In this document: positions 8,923 through 18,755 of the stretch, piece after piece
Layout of the letters: each line of letters begins with the position of its first letter
Numbering within the stretch: the stretch's first letter is position 1
Origin: Sphingobacterium sp.
Lineage (GTDB): Bacteria > Bacteroidota > Bacteroidia > Sphingobacteriales > Sphingobacteriaceae
Length of the DNA: 64,000 bases
Direction: 5' to 3'
NCBI GenBank assembly: GCA_031277685.1
Contig: JAITLV010000280.1
Coordinates: 124,001-188,000 of the forward strand
Notes under the pieces: model-generated
The model's input: only the letters and a program-made list of their open reading frames with translations
Databases searched by the model: none
Told to the model about the DNA's origin: nothing
Program-made: the position numbers and the translations under genes

Positions 8923-10461
8923 TTAATACGTGTTTTGCACAATTGTACCCTGACTGGAAATTAGTTCTGTCCTCGGAATCGGAGCTGCAAACCTGCGCGA
9001 CTGCTTCGGCAGGGTATAGACCTTGGTCGGCTGATCCATGGTAACACTGGACACCGTATAAGGGTAGAATGTCCGGCTCAGCTCTACATCGTCTGCCGCA
9101 TAATCATTGTTGTTGAACCGGCGGATATCGGACCAGCGCTGTGTATAAGGCATCTCACGACGTCTTTCTTCGAGAATTTTTTTGATTGCTTCATCTTTGC
9201 CGCTGGCCTGAAAATTGACCCAGGAACCAGGTTTCATCCGTTTTGCCCGCAGCTGATTAACAGCATTCAGCGCTTCTGTTACTTGACCTAGCCGGGCATG
9301 TGTCTCGGCTTTGATCAGTAACATTTCGGCCACGGTAGGCCCCGAAGGAATACGGTCTTTATAAAAGAAGACATAGCCCGGCCAGTTGTAAGCCGGCTTG
9401 GTCATCCCACGGTCGTAGGAGTAGCCTTCAACAAAATGATATTTGTAGCGTAGGTCATGATCATGGTCATAGAGGTCGATCAGCTGCTGACTCGGTACAT
9501 ACCACCATGACTCATGATAAAGCATCCGGAAGTATAAAAATTCCTTCCATTGGAGCATATCGGTAAAATCCGTATTGTTGTCATGTGTATATGGGAATTC
9601 CAGCGTGACAGTCTTTGCGTCGGGTGTGCCCGTGTTGATATTGATGGTAGAACTGCGGCCATAGTGCATGTCCTTGTTGTAGTCAACAAGTGTGCTATAT
9701 TCGGCCAATGCTTTGTTGGCATAGTCCAATGCGAGCTGATAGTTATTGCGGATCAGATAGTAACGGGCAGCAAAGCCATTTATTGCTGCTGTGTTGGCCC
9801 GCCAATGTCTCGCTATTCCGGACTGGATCAGCGGGACAGTGATTTTCTGCGCTTCAGCCAGATCTGATTCGATCAGTTGGTACACGTCCGCCAGTGGACG
9901 TCTCGCTGTAGATTCGTCGAAGGAAGTACTGTTCTTGATCGGCAGGCCAAGTTCATTTTTGTTTGCCTCGGTATAGGGCAGACAATAGGTGTTGACCAGA
10001 TTGAGATAACTATAAGCGCGAATAAAATGGGCATCGGCGCGCAGGCGGTCTTTATCCTGCGGGGTACCGCTCACTTTATCCAGATTTTCGAGTACCATAT
10101 TGGCATTGAAGATCTTGTTATATTCATTTTTCCAGAAATTCTCCCGGGTATCGTCCTGAACAAAATCGATATCCCACAGTGAAAATTCCACGGCCGCCAT
10201 ACTGAATGTACCGGGGCGGGCATCATAGATCTGCTTGGTAAAGCCGTAATCATCCGTACCATAGACGGTCGTGCGATTGCCTTCCTGATAGAATGTTGTG
10301 TAACTATTTAACAGGGCATCAAGTTCAGCAGTCGTTGTGACGACGAGATCACTGGACTTGGAAGGTTTCTCCTCAAGAAATTTGTTGCATCCCGATAGGA
10401 ATAGGCTACTAACTAAGGCCAATGCAACCAGGGTTTTTATATGATTATGTATGTTGTTCAT
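8923..10461 (-). CDS. SusD/RagB-family surface lipoprotein
   Basis: A 512-residue SusD-like outer-membrane lipoprotein. It forms the lid of a SusCD importer and helps bind ligand at the cell surface. The chosen ATG gives an SPII signal with lipobox LFLSGC and Cys at about residue 25; a longer in-frame start at 10494 would add 11 residues overlapping the end of susC. The helical TPR-like N-terminal core with an HFIRAYSYLNLV-type segment and the C-terminal KILEERRREM segment are characteristic of the family. It lies 10 bases downstream of susC and 11 bases upstream of the TlpA gene. The ligand (glycan, peptide or other) cannot be inferred because no degradative enzyme is encoded in this operon. 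Confidence 0.9.
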   Translation of the reverse strand: MNNIHNHIKTLVALALVSSLFLSGCNKFLEEKPSKSSDLVVTTTAELDALLNSYTTFYQEGNRTTVYGTDDYGFTKQIYDARPGTFSMAAVEFSLWDIDFVQDDTRENFWKNEYNKIFNANMVLENLDKVSGTPQDKDRLRADAHFIRAYSYLNLVNTYCLPYTEANKNELGLPIKNSTSFDESTARRPLADVYQLIESDLAEAQKITVPLIQSGIARHWRANTAAINGFAARYYLIRNNYQLALDYANKALAEYSTLVDYNKDMHYGRSSTININTGTPDAKTVTLEFPYTHDNNTDFTDMLQWKEFLYFRMLYHESWWYVPSQQLIDLYDHDHDLRYKYHFVEGYSYDRGMTKPAYNWPGYVFFYKDRIPSGPTVAEMLLIKAETHARLGQVTEALNAVNQLRAKRMKPGSWVNFQASGKDEAIKKILEERRREMPYTQRWSDIRRFNNNDYAADDVELSRTFYPYTVSSVTMDQPTKVYTLPKQSRRFAAPIPRTELISSQGTIVQNTY

Positions 10462-10471
10462 TGTTTTAGTC

Positions 10472-13400
10472 TTAAAATCCAACCTTAAATCCAAAAGTGA
10501 AACGCGGGCGTGGTTTCATTGTGCCCAACGGGTATTCGGGATCTTCTCCTTGTTTGTTGAACAGTACGGTGAAAAGATCATTTCCCTGGATGTAGACCAT
10601 CGCGTTGCTCTTCCTCAGTACATTCCATTTGCTGGTCGGAAGGCGATAGCTGGCATTGACTTCCTGCATACGCAGGTGTGAGGCATTTGCTGATAAGTAG
10701 CTTAGATACTGCGTGTAACGGTCCCAGAAATAATAGCGTGGCTCGATATCATTGAGCGGTAATGGCACAATCTGATTGGGATCGCCATTCATGACTTCGG
10801 TAAGTTTTCTATTTGGTAACAAACGATTTCTGCTCACCGCAGGGTAGTTGAACGGTTTCGTTTTGAATACATGCCCAAGCTTGCCTGTTAGGATAAATGA
10901 GAGGCTGAGATCATAGATATTGAATGTATTGCTAAAACCGAGCGTATAAGGAGCTACCCGGGTTCCGACATTGACCAAGTAGTCCCGTCCGTCTCCCGGA
11001 GACCAGGCACCGAAATCATAGCGGTCACCATTGGCTCCGTTGACCATCGGTTGCCCATTATGGACTCCGGCATACTCAAACATCCACATCGAATTGGCGT
11101 CATAGCCTTGTACATAAGCACCATAATCCTGGTCATAGCCATAGAGATCATAAGCGACATAGTTGGCTACAAACAGTTTAGTTACCTTGTTTTTATTATA
11201 TGAGAAGTTTAGATTCCCACGCCAGGTAATGTTCGGGCCTTTGATCGGAACAGTTGTTCCAAATTCCAATTCGATCCCCTTGTTGTTGATTTCGGCATTG
11301 TTGAGCTTTTGCTTGGTGACACCGTTTACTGCCGGAATGGAAAGTTCAGCAATCAGATCCTTGCCCTGTTTGTTGTAGACATCAACTTTTCCGTAGAGTT
11401 TGCCATTCCACAGGGAGTAATCGATGCCTGCATTCCAGGTGCCAGTACGTTCCCAGCGCAGAGAAGGATTTCCATAGCTTGAGATCCTCGCTGTATTGTC
11501 ATGGGTATAGGCGTTGGGCAATGTGCCCAAGGCGACCAGTGGACGAAAGGAAGTCGACCGATCCACATTACCGTTATAACCGTAGGTCAACCGTAGGTTT
11601 AATTTGTCCAGCCAATTCAGATCCTGCATAAAGTTTTCACGTTTGATCTGATACGATCCCCCTAAAGACCAGAATGGTGCGTAACGGTAGGCTGGATCAT
11701 CGGTGATCATATTGGACGCATCGGTGCGCACGCTTCCTGATAGGGTATATTTATTCAGATAGGTATAGGCGGCATTGGCATACAGCGAAAAGAACCTCTC
11801 CGTCCTGTAACCGAAGGCATTGCTATATGTAAACGTTTGGTTTTGTCCCATCCAGTCCTTGATTGGCGCAGATGTTCCACCGGGACCGTTTGGGAATGAA
11901 CCAACCGCTAAAGTTGCGTCACTAAAACCATACACGGTAGGATGGTAGAATTGTTCGGTCACCTGATCGCTAATTTCAGATCCGGCTACAGCATTGATTT
12001 CGTGGTTTCCATTAAAGGTACGGTTGAAGTTGATCTGATTACGGAAGCTATAGGCGTGTACCCGAACCTGATTCCATTCATTGGGACGGTTTAAAGGTTG
12101 TTCAATAATTCCACCTTTCGGTAGATTTGGTGTTAGCGCGCCTGTTTTGGTATCCCAGCTTGTCGCTTCGTTTACTTTCTTGCGTGCATAGAAAGAATCT
12201 TCTTGATAGAGATAGCGGTTATTGGTATTAAAAAGTTCATATTGAAGCTTCGTATCGAATGAGAGGCCTTTCATCAGTTTGAATGTCAACCCACCCATAA
12301 GCCGGGCATTCAGTTCCTTTGAATTTTTGTCTTGCGCATGAATTTCCCGTACAGGATTGTATGTCCAGTCGGCATACGGGAATTTGTTCACAGGAACAGA
12401 ACGTTCTATTATCGGCCAATAATACTGACTGATATTGGTATAGGAACCATCTGGATTGGTTAGCATATCATAAGGCGACAGCCCTTGTATATCTTCCAAT
12501 GCTATGCCATTTTTGTCATAGTTATTGTACTGCAACATCGTGGAAGCATTAAAGTCCAACCAGCTGAACAGATTGACAGATGTCCGATAGTTCAGCATAT
12601 ATTTCTGGTTTTTGGTCTCCTGAAAATTAGACTGATTACGTTCATGCATCAACGAAAACAGATTGTTCATCCTGCCCGAACTTCCTTGCATGCTGAGGTT
12701 GTACTGCTGACTGACAGGGGTTGCCAGGAGCTGATCTTTTATCTGTTGTCGATTATCAAGTGTGGATAAGCGTGCAAGTTCGGCGTCACGGTCAGTATCT
12801 GACAGATAACCTAGATAGTTTTCACTCATTGCGACAAGTCCCTGGGACCAAGCTTTGTAGTAATTGGATTCCAGGGAACCTGAATTTGCTTCTGCACTCC
12901 ATTTATTGAAAGCCATCTTTTCATAGTCAATGGTCTCTTTGGAGGAGGCTAGCGGGTTGACGTAGGACAGGTCAAATTTTTGGCCTACCCGTGTGAATGC
13001 CTGAAAGTCAACACGGAGGGGGGTACCCTGCTTGGCTTTTTTTGTCGTGATGACGATAACACCATTGGCTGCCCTGGCACCCCAGATAGAGGCTGCGGCG
13101 GCATCTTTGAGGATATTGATACTTTCGACATCGTTGGGATTGATCGATCTGAAATCTCCCTGAATGGCAAATCCATCCACAACGACCAGGGGGGAAGCGT
13201 TGGCGGTCAGATTTCCGGCGGCGTCGCGGATATTTAAACTGGTCTGCCCACGGATCTCAAATCTAGGGTTCCCGTCTACGTCTAATGTTGCCTGTACACC
13301 TGCGGTGGTTCCGATAATACGTTGGGCAATGTTGGTGCTGGGTTTTTCAATCTGATCCTCAGCTACACGGCCAAAAGAACCTGTTGCCCGTTCGGCATTC

Positions 13401-14101
13401 AGGGTTTGAAACCCTGTGTTTACGACAACTTCGGCCAGGGCTTGTGTTTCAGGAATCAATCTGATATTGCCGAGATCGGCAACGACAGAAACCTCTTTGG
13501 ACTGGTAACCCACATAAGAAATCACAAGTGATCCTATGGCTGGGGCATTGTTCAGCTCAAAATATCCGCTGCTGTTTGTCGAAGTGGATATTGTGGTTCC
13601 TTTTATCGAAATATTAGCATTTTGCAAGGGTTGACCTTTTTCATTTTTCACATAGCCGTTCAATTTTTTTTGTACAACTGTAGGGGAGAAAACGCTGTTA
13701 TTTCTGATCGGATTAGCCTTCGGTATCAAAGAGATGATCTTACCATTGATATGGTACGAAAGCGGCTGGTCCTTGAGCAAGATATCGAGCGCCTGTTCAA
13801 GATTTGCATTGGATAGGTTCACTGAAATTTTACGCCCTTTTTTTAGCAACTCATTGTTATACAAAAAGGAATAGCCACTCTGTTTGCGGATTTCTTTAAA
13901 CACGGTTTCAAGTGAGCTCTTTTCGAACTTGAGATTTACTTTTTGGGCATAGGTAGTGGCGGACAACTGTAAGCTTGTTCCCAATACAAGATAAGCGGCC
14001 AAACGCATTTTTAGTAGAGATTTAGGTAAAATACTGTAGTTTTTACAAAAATCAGGGTATAAAGATCCACCCCAACGTTTAGTATCAACTGGATTATTCA
14101 T
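10472..14101 (-). CDS. SusC/RagA TonB-dependent transporter with STN domain
   Basis: A 1209-residue outer-membrane transporter, the channel partner of the adjacent SusD. Order: an extended signal region; an STN (secretin/TonB N-terminal) domain near 55-110, with LETVFKEIRKQSGYSF inside; a CarboxypepD_reg-like beta domain near 150-235; a TonB plug near 240-350; a 22-strand barrel ending in the typical aromatic C-terminus FKVGF. The STN domain is what touches a FecR anti-sigma protein, and fecR and ECF sigma genes lie immediately upstream. Substrate binding outside is therefore predicted to induce this operon. The ATG at 14101 is preferred over one 36 bases upstream because the longer start only adds a short hydrophobic leader; both are possible. 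Confidence 0.9.
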   Translation of the reverse strand: MNNPVDTKRWGGSLYPDFCKNYSILPKSLLKMRLAAYLVLGTSLQLSATTYAQKVNLKFEKSSLETVFKEIRKQSGYSFLYNNELLKKGRKISVNLSNANLEQALDILLKDQPLSYHINGKIISLIPKANPIRNNSVFSPTVVQKKLNGYVKNEKGQPLQNANISIKGTTISTSTNSSGYFELNNAPAIGSLVISYVGYQSKEVSVVADLGNIRLIPETQALAEVVVNTGFQTLNAERATGSFGRVAEDQIEKPSTNIAQRIIGTTAGVQATLDVDGNPRFEIRGQTSLNIRDAAGNLTANASPLVVVDGFAIQGDFRSINPNDVESINILKDAAAASIWGARAANGVIVITTKKAKQGTPLRVDFQAFTRVGQKFDLSYVNPLASSKETIDYEKMAFNKWSAEANSGSLESNYYKAWSQGLVAMSENYLGYLSDTDRDAELARLSTLDNRQQIKDQLLATPVSQQYNLSMQGSSGRMNNLFSLMHERNQSNFQETKNQKYMLNYRTSVNLFSWLDFNASTMLQYNNYDKNGIALEDIQGLSPYDMLTNPDGSYTNISQYYWPIIERSVPVNKFPYADWTYNPVREIHAQDKNSKELNARLMGGLTFKLMKGLSFDTKLQYELFNTNNRYLYQEDSFYARKKVNEATSWDTKTGALTPNLPKGGIIEQPLNRPNEWNQVRVHAYSFRNQINFNRTFNGNHEINAVAGSEISDQVTEQFYHPTVYGFSDATLAVGSFPNGPGGTSAPIKDWMGQNQTFTYSNAFGYRTERFFSLYANAAYTYLNKYTLSGSVRTDASNMITDDPAYRYAPFWSLGGSYQIKRENFMQDLNWLDKLNLRLTYGYNGNVDRSTSFRPLVALGTLPNAYTHDNTARISSYGNPSLRWERTGTWNAGIDYSLWNGKLYGKVDVYNKQGKDLIAELSIPAVNGVTKQKLNNAEINNKGIELEFGTTVPIKGPNITWRGNLNFSYNKNKVTKLFVANYVAYDLYGYDQDYGAYVQGYDANSMWMFEYAGVHNGQPMVNGANGDRYDFGAWSPGDGRDYLVNVGTRVAPYTLGFSNTFNIYDLSLSFILTGKLGHVFKTKPFNYPAVSRNRLLPNRKLTEVMNGDPNQIVPLPLNDIEPRYYFWDRYTQYLSYLSANASHLRMQEVNASYRLPTSKWNVLRKSNAMVYIQGNDLFTVLFNKQGEDPEYPLGTMKPRPRFTFGFKVGF

Positions 14102-14159
14102 ACATTTGATGATTAGGTTAGTAATTTTTAAATTCAAAAGAGTGATGCCTAATGTAATG

Positions 14160-14192
14160 GACAGGGATGGGCAAACATCTCTGTCTTTTTTT
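14160..14192. other. Stem-loop between fecR and susC
   Basis: Arms 14160-14169 and 14176-14185 pair over 10 bases (one G-U) around a six-base loop, followed on the + strand by seven T (14186-14192). On the coding (-) strand the hairpin follows an A-run, so it is not a standard terminator for the operon. It could stop antisense transcription or protect/process the mRNA between anti-sigma and receptor genes. Confidence 0.5.
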
Positions 14193-14205
14193 AGGACGGG
14201 TTAGT

Positions 14206-15294
14206 TTAGTTTTTAATCATAATATTCCTCCCATTTAAAGTAAATTTTACATCGGTATAGAGTTCAAGGGATTTCAATAACTCCCTTAAATCAACATTGG
14301 TCTGTAGTTCACCATTTAATGTAAAGCCATTTGGCAAGACCCCTACAAAATTGACATCATAATTACGTTCGATAATGCGGGCCATTTCCGGAAAATCCAT
14401 TTTGTCCAGGACCAATAGCCCTTCTTTCCAGCCAATGGATGCTGCTGCATCCACCTTGCTTAATACTGATGCTGAACCTGTTAATTTTAATTGTTCGTCG
14501 GGTTTTAGCAGGATCTGTTTATTATCTTTCCTATTGGTGACCTTGACCGATCCTTCGATCAAGGTGGTGGTGCAGTTTAGTTCGTTGGCGTAATTATTGA
14601 TATTAAATTTTGTCCCAAGGACCTTCACTTCCTGATCTCGGGATTTTACACTGAATGGTACGCGTTGGTAATTTTTGGTCAATTTTGCAATTTCAAAATA
14701 ACCTTCACCCTGTAATTGGACTTCACGGCCAGTACTGTCAAAGGCTGTTGGGTAGCGAAGTTCCGAAGCGGAGTTGAGCCATACTTTGGAGCCGTCGGGC
14801 AATACAAAATTATACCGACCAGCACGTGGCGTCCGGATAGTGACCAGTTGGGATCGTTCTATAGCGTGTAACTTGCTGTTCAGGCGCTCGCCTAAATTTT
14901 CACCATGACCATCAAGGAGAACGCTGTCTCCATTTGGTAACAGGGCATATGCCCGGTCAGGTACCATTAGGATGTGGTCGGTGGTTTTGGCAGTGCTTTG
15001 TTTTGGATCAGGGGATTGTAGTGCTAGTTTTCCGACAAATACAAATAACAGAAGACCAGCAGCAGCCATTGCTGCGTATTTCCATCTCGAAGGACGGCGT
15101 ATTTTTTCTTGCTCAGTTATTTTTGCGATGTCGATCTGGTTGAGCTTTTCATATAGTAAACTTTCGTCCAGATTATCAAGGGAGTTTTTAGACAAAAGTT
15201 CATTATAATAGAAAAAAAGTCGCTCCCGATCAGCTGTTGATAGTGAGTTGGATTTGTAGCGTGCTAATAGATCTTGTAATTGGTGTCTGTCCAT
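14206..15294 (-). CDS. FecR-family anti-sigma factor
   Basis: A 362-residue single-pass inner-membrane regulator. The cytoplasmic N-terminus (about 1-70) would hold the ECF sigma factor, a membrane helix spans about 71-90, a periplasmic FecR domain lies near 150-245 (PRAGRYNFVLPDGSKVWLN-like segment), and a C-terminal DUF4974/secretin-like domain near 290-360 would contact the STN domain of SusC. Sigma gene upstream and STN-bearing SusC downstream make the classical three-part trans-envelope relay. The start is an ATG with a 73-base gap to the sigma gene stop. No missing or broken parts were seen. Confidence 0.9.
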   Translation of the reverse strand: MDRHQLQDLLARYKSNSLSTADRERLFFYYNELLSKNSLDNLDESLLYEKLNQIDIAKITEQEKIRRPSRWKYAAMAAAGLLLFVFVGKLALQSPDPKQSTAKTTDHILMVPDRAYALLPNGDSVLLDGHGENLGERLNSKLHAIERSQLVTIRTPRAGRYNFVLPDGSKVWLNSASELRYPTAFDSTGREVQLQGEGYFEIAKLTKNYQRVPFSVKSRDQEVKVLGTKFNINNYANELNCTTTLIEGSVKVTNRKDNKQILLKPDEQLKLTGSASVLSKVDAAASIGWKEGLLVLDKMDFPEMARIIERNYDVNFVGVLPNGFTLNGELQTNVDLRELLKSLELYTDVKFTLNGRNIMIKN

Positions 15295-15367
15295 TTTTTA
15301 ACGGCGTAATTTCCCCTTATAATCATAAGACAAGTCAAAGGGATGATTGTCTCAAATAAATTTTGGA

Positions 15368-15937
15368 TTAATGGAAAAAAAATAAAAAAAGATATTTAAG
15401 GTTGTTCTTTAGTATCAGTAAGGCGTTGTATATCTGTTGTCTAACTGTTTTTGGTGCGATGTTCAGTTTTTCACTGATTTCTTTGTGAGAAAGTTCCTCT
15501 TCGCGGCTCATTTTGAAAATTTTCTGCATCTTCTTGGGCATAAGCTCAACTTTTTGCTGTAGAATCTCAAGGAGCTCCTTTTCCTGGAGTTTTTCTTCGA
15601 CCTCATTTGTACCATCGGAGTGAGTATGGAGATAATAACTATTGAATCTTTCAACGACCTCCCCATGTGCGAGCTGATTAAGGATAAGATGTCGTGTTGC
15701 TTTGTGAATATAGCTTTTCAATGAAGACTGAACCTTGATTTCAGACCGCTTCTGCCAAAGTTTTAAGAAAAGTTCCTGTACAACATCCTGTGCTTTATCA
15801 TAATCTTGATAAAATAGGAATGCATGCTGAAATATAGAGACTTTGTAGCGGTTGAATAATTCGGCAAATGCTGCTTGGTCGTCCTTAGCGGAAAGATGAA
15901 GCAGTTCAATATCCGATATAGCTTGGTAGTCGTTCAA
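15368..15937 (-). CDS. ECF RNA polymerase sigma factor
   Basis: A sigma-70-family ECF factor. Region 2 is seen in the DDQAAFAELFNRYK and DVVQELFLKLWQKR segments, and region 4 in the SHKEISEKLNIAPKTVRQQIYNAL helix-turn-helix. The open frame extends upstream to 16180, but that extra stretch contains the candidate promoter (15965-15996) and a repeat shared with another intergenic region. A start near 15937 (TTG, giving 189 residues, the normal ECF length) is therefore chosen; the exact codon is uncertain because no ATG is available in this part. It should direct RNA polymerase to this SusCD cassette when released by the downstream FecR protein. Confidence 0.8.
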   Translation of the reverse strand: MNDYQAISDIELLHLSAKDDQAAFAELFNRYKVSIFQHAFLFYQDYDKAQDVVQELFLKLWQKRSEIKVQSSLKSYIHKATRHLILNQLAHGEVVERFNSYYLHTHSDGTNEVEEKLQEKELLEILQQKVELMPKKMQKIFKMSREEELSHKEISEKLNIAPKTVRQQIYNALLILKNNLKYLFLFFFH

Positions 15938-15964
15938 TTTCTTAAGTAGTTGCGTTAGATTAGC

Positions 15965-15996
15965 CAAATGTAAATGTAATATGACTAAAAACCAAA
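15965..15996 (-). promoter_or_regulatory. Candidate Bacteroidota-type promoter of the sigma/fecR/SusCD operon
   Basis: On the - strand TTTG (15996-15993) and TACATTTG (15972-15965) are separated by 20 bases, matching the -33 TTG / -7 TAnnTTTG pattern of housekeeping promoters in this phylum. Transcription would start near 15958, about 20 bases before the proposed TTG start codon. Confidence 0.6.
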
Positions 15997-16147
15997 CTGC
16001 CACAGCTACGCTAACAGCGGTTTTGACTTTCCCAACAAAAAAGTGGATACGAAACACCGCAGAATAGCGATCCAAATCAAATTGGACCACTATTCTGATT
16101 TTTTCTAAAAAGAAGAACTGTTTAAGTGCCGGCTTGTTGAGTACCAG

Positions 16148-16191
16148 GCAACCGCATGTCATCGGTTGCCGGAAGTTCAAAGACCTGCAAG
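16148..16191. repeat. Intergenic repeat element, copy A
   Basis: A 44-base segment 36/44 identical to 29966-30009 in the same orientation. It lies in the roughly 385-base gap between the start of the sigma gene and the AraC gene. Apart from this element and the promoter at 15965-15996 nothing else was recognised in that gap. It is not an IS terminal repeat that I recognise. Confidence 0.6.
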
Positions 16192-16322
16192 GGGACGATA
16201 AAATTTTTTGGATTGTTTCTATAGAATCAAAGGGTAATTTTAAAAGAATACAAACAATAGCTCTGGTGAATGGGTTTATTCCTATAATGATATTTTTTGG
16301 AATTATATCGTAATAGCTGATA

Positions 16323-17198
16323 GTGAATAAAAACTTAAATATGCTGAGTGCTGACAGGAGGAGTGAATTGCAATACGCTTTTAAATTAAATCATACTTAT
16401 TATTTTGAATACTTTGACAATGAAGATCAATTTCTCCATTCTTCTCGAAGACTGATTGCGGATAGGTATTTTATTATTGTCTTTGGCGCTTTGGATCATG
16501 GATATGAGGAAAAATACAAACTGTTATTTTTCAATCAGCACTATTTCCCAATGCCCGAAATAAAAGAATATCTCAAAAAAGGATCTTATTTTGCGTTCAG
16601 TTCAGATCTATTTAAGGGGTATAGTTTACGTGATAGATTAAAGGATCTTGGATTTTTAGAATATTCAATGGCGGAAGCATTGGTGTTAGCCGATAATGAT
16701 TATAGGCTCATTGCGAATATCTTTAAGCTGTTAGTTGAAGAAACCGAAATGCCAAATAGCGAAATACATTCAACCATAATTGTTTCTTATCTCAATTTGC
16801 TTTTATATCATATGCAAAGATTTTACCAACGATCGATGGAAAGTAGATTGGATGAGATTAGTAAGATGCAGTATCATTTTTTAAACGAGCTGCACGCATT
16901 TTTTGACAGCGATAGAAAGTGCATGTTAGCGTTTCCGAGCTTGATATCCTTATCAAAGAAACTTCGCTGCACGCCGCGGTTTCTCCAAGATATCTCCTTA
17001 AAGGTCTCAGGAAGTACAGCTCAATACCATATTGACAACTTCATCATTACAATTGCCAAACAGCTATTGGCTGAAACGGATCTTTCTGTAGCCGAAATAG
17101 CCGAAAGAATGAAGTTTGAGCATCCGCAGTCACTCACTAGATTATTCAAAAGAAAAACACAGCTTACACCGCTCGATTTTCGGATTTCCATTATTTAG
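16323..17198 (+). CDS. AraC-family transcriptional regulator
   Basis: A 291-residue regulator. The N-terminal part, roughly 210 residues, has no motif I recognise. The C-terminal 90 residues carry an AraC double helix-turn-helix, best seen in LSVAEIAERMKFEHPQSL followed by TRLFKRKTQLTPLDFR. The start is GTG at 16323; an ATG at 16341 (residue 7) is an equally reasonable choice. It is transcribed alone: a divergent sigma gene lies upstream and a convergent hydrolase downstream. The target is unknown; nothing identifies an effector. Confidence 0.8.
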   Translation: MNKNLNMLSADRRSELQYAFKLNHTYYFEYFDNEDQFLHSSRRLIADRYFIIVFGALDHGYEEKYKLLFFNQHYFPMPEIKEYLKKGSYFAFSSDLFKGYSLRDRLKDLGFLEYSMAEALVLADNDYRLIANIFKLLVEETEMPNSEIHSTIIVSYLNLLLYHMQRFYQRSMESRLDEISKMQYHFLNELHAFFDSDRKCMLAFPSLISLSKKLRCTPRFLQDISLKVSGSTAQYHIDNFIITIAKQLLAETDLSVAEIAERMKFEHPQSLTRLFKRKTQLTPLDFRISII

Positions 17199-17276
17199 GT
17201 ATTTTGCTTTTAGTAGGTTTCCAATTGAGATTTTAATACTAGTTGTATGTTGCAATTCTACGCCACGGCACATATA

Positions 17277-18260
17277 CTAACCTCCTTTCGGCATTAATTC
17301 TTGTATGGCAGAAACAACTAGGGCTGGATCGCTAATTTGTACGAGATGAGCACTGTGGGGAGCCTCGATGAGTTTGTTGGAAACTGAAAGCTCAAGAAGT
17401 TCCGTCTGGGTACCATGGAGCCATTCTGCATACTTGCTTTTGATCGTTTCGTCTTTGATACTTTGATAGCGCAAGTGCGAAGTCCCCATCATAATGGTGA
17501 GCGGTATAGAGCCAAATGAGGGGTAGAGGGTGGCGGCTTCGAAATTTGTCTCAGTCTGATCCAATTCTTCGATTAAGGTGGACATGGATCTGTAGAAGAA
17601 GTTTTTTTCCTGCTGTTGGAAGGGGTCATGCTGGCTTATTTCAGGCGAGAACGGTACAACACTATAGAACAGCCTATACAAGCCGGTTTCTACGGCAGAT
17701 CGGATCAGCCAAGCACGGGGGTGCCTGAGTACAGCCAATAAATCCGGATCTGCTTTGCTGATCTGCTTGGGATTCGCCACTTCGATAAAGAGTATGCCTG
17801 CAATGTCTTTGGAATGTGTACTAATAAATGGCCGCAGATAAATCCCAGCCATGGAATGTGCCACGACGATGTAGGGCTTGGGACAAGCTGTCTGTTCAAG
17901 TAACATACTGAGTTCTGCACTCACCGCGGCATTGGTGACCTTACCGATAGCAGGAGTACTGAACAATATACCGCTGCGGTCATAAGATAATGTCACACAA
18001 TTTTTTGAAAGCTCGCGCTGTACACGGCTCCATATCTGATGGCTGCTGCCCATCCCCGAAGCAAAAATGACAGTACAGTTGCCCCCGCCCTGCTTCACGT
18101 AGTGTATCTGCCTGCCGTTGATACTGGCAAAAGTACGGCCTTTAAAAACTTCCTGCTCAAGCCGCCAGCGTGAAATGCGTTCGTAGACAATACCGATCAG
18201 CAAGAGCACGACGGCACTCAAAAACATCCATTTTAGAAAATATAGCATAGCAGATAACAT
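17277..18260 (-). CDS. Membrane-anchored alpha/beta hydrolase
   Basis: A 327-residue alpha/beta hydrolase with one N-terminal hydrophobic helix (about 7-25) that would act as anchor or uncleaved signal. Visible are an oxyanion-type segment after FASGMGSS, the nucleophile elbow AHSMAG (a variant of GxSxG with Ala in the first position) and a C-terminal APHSAHL segment carrying a candidate catalytic His. Substrate cannot be predicted; the family includes esterases, lipases and peptidases. The gene is monocistronic and divergent from the DUF3325/DUF3649/PepSY operon. Confidence 0.75.
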   Translation of the reverse strand: MLSAMLYFLKWMFLSAVVLLLIGIVYERISRWRLEQEVFKGRTFASINGRQIHYVKQGGGNCTVIFASGMGSSHQIWSRVQRELSKNCVTLSYDRSGILFSTPAIGKVTNAAVSAELSMLLEQTACPKPYIVVAHSMAGIYLRPFISTHSKDIAGILFIEVANPKQISKADPDLLAVLRHPRAWLIRSAVETGLYRLFYSVVPFSPEISQHDPFQQQEKNFFYRSMSTLIEELDQTETNFEAATLYPSFGSIPLTIMMGTSHLRYQSIKDETIKSKYAEWLHGTQTELLELSVSNKLIEAPHSAHLVQISDPALVVSAIQELMPKGG

Positions 18261-18439
18261 AATTACGTGTATTGATGGTAAACAGGATTCGTCTTAACGC
18301 ATAGGATGAAGCCTGTATAATGTAAAATTAAACATTCCCCCGAGAGATTATACCTTCGTTGGACCAAACTTCCTTTCGCATAACAAATATTTCCATAATC
18401 ATAAATAGGGGCAGCGCAAATGCGCTATTTTTGAGCCCA

Positions 18440-18754
18440 ATGGTTTTTTTAGCAATCTATCTATTATCCGTCGCAACCTTGGCATCGTACCGTAAATCAA
18501 GGTATTGGCCGCAGCATGTTGAAGGATTTGGTTACCTGTCTTCGGGCTGGATCCAATGGGGTAGTTTACTTGCTGCGCTCGTGTTGTTTATCTGGCAGCA
18601 CGGATGGCTGATGGGCTGTCTGTTGATGCTGTTGGCTTACCTTACCATCGTAAGTTTACTTATTTTTTTTGCTAATTGTACCCAGAAAACCGTGCTGTTA
18701 GCGGTCGTTATTTTTCATGTCATACTCATGCTTTGTTTTATTTTTTCGATCTGA
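18440..18754 (+). CDS. DUF3325-like small membrane protein
   Basis: A 104-residue protein with three hydrophobic helices, the second and third beginning WIQWGSLLAALV and LMGCLLMLLAYL. Its size, helix pattern and place before a DUF3649 protein and a PepSY protein match DUF3325 proteins found in siderophore-uptake loci. A TTG start at 18359 would add 27 poorly structured residues. The ATG at 18440 is preferred, and a TAnnTTcG-like -7 box at 18351-18358 would make the longer form untranslatable. A small hairpin (arms 18413-18417 and 18422-18426, then T-rich) lies in the leader. The function of the family is unknown; a role in handling iron-siderophore at the inner membrane is inferred from context. 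Confidence 0.65.
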   Translation: MVFLAIYLLSVATLASYRKSRYWPQHVEGFGYLSSGWIQWGSLLAALVLFIWQHGWLMGCLLMLLAYLTIVSLLIFFANCTQKTVLLAVVIFHVILMLCFIFSI

Positions 18755-18755
18755 T

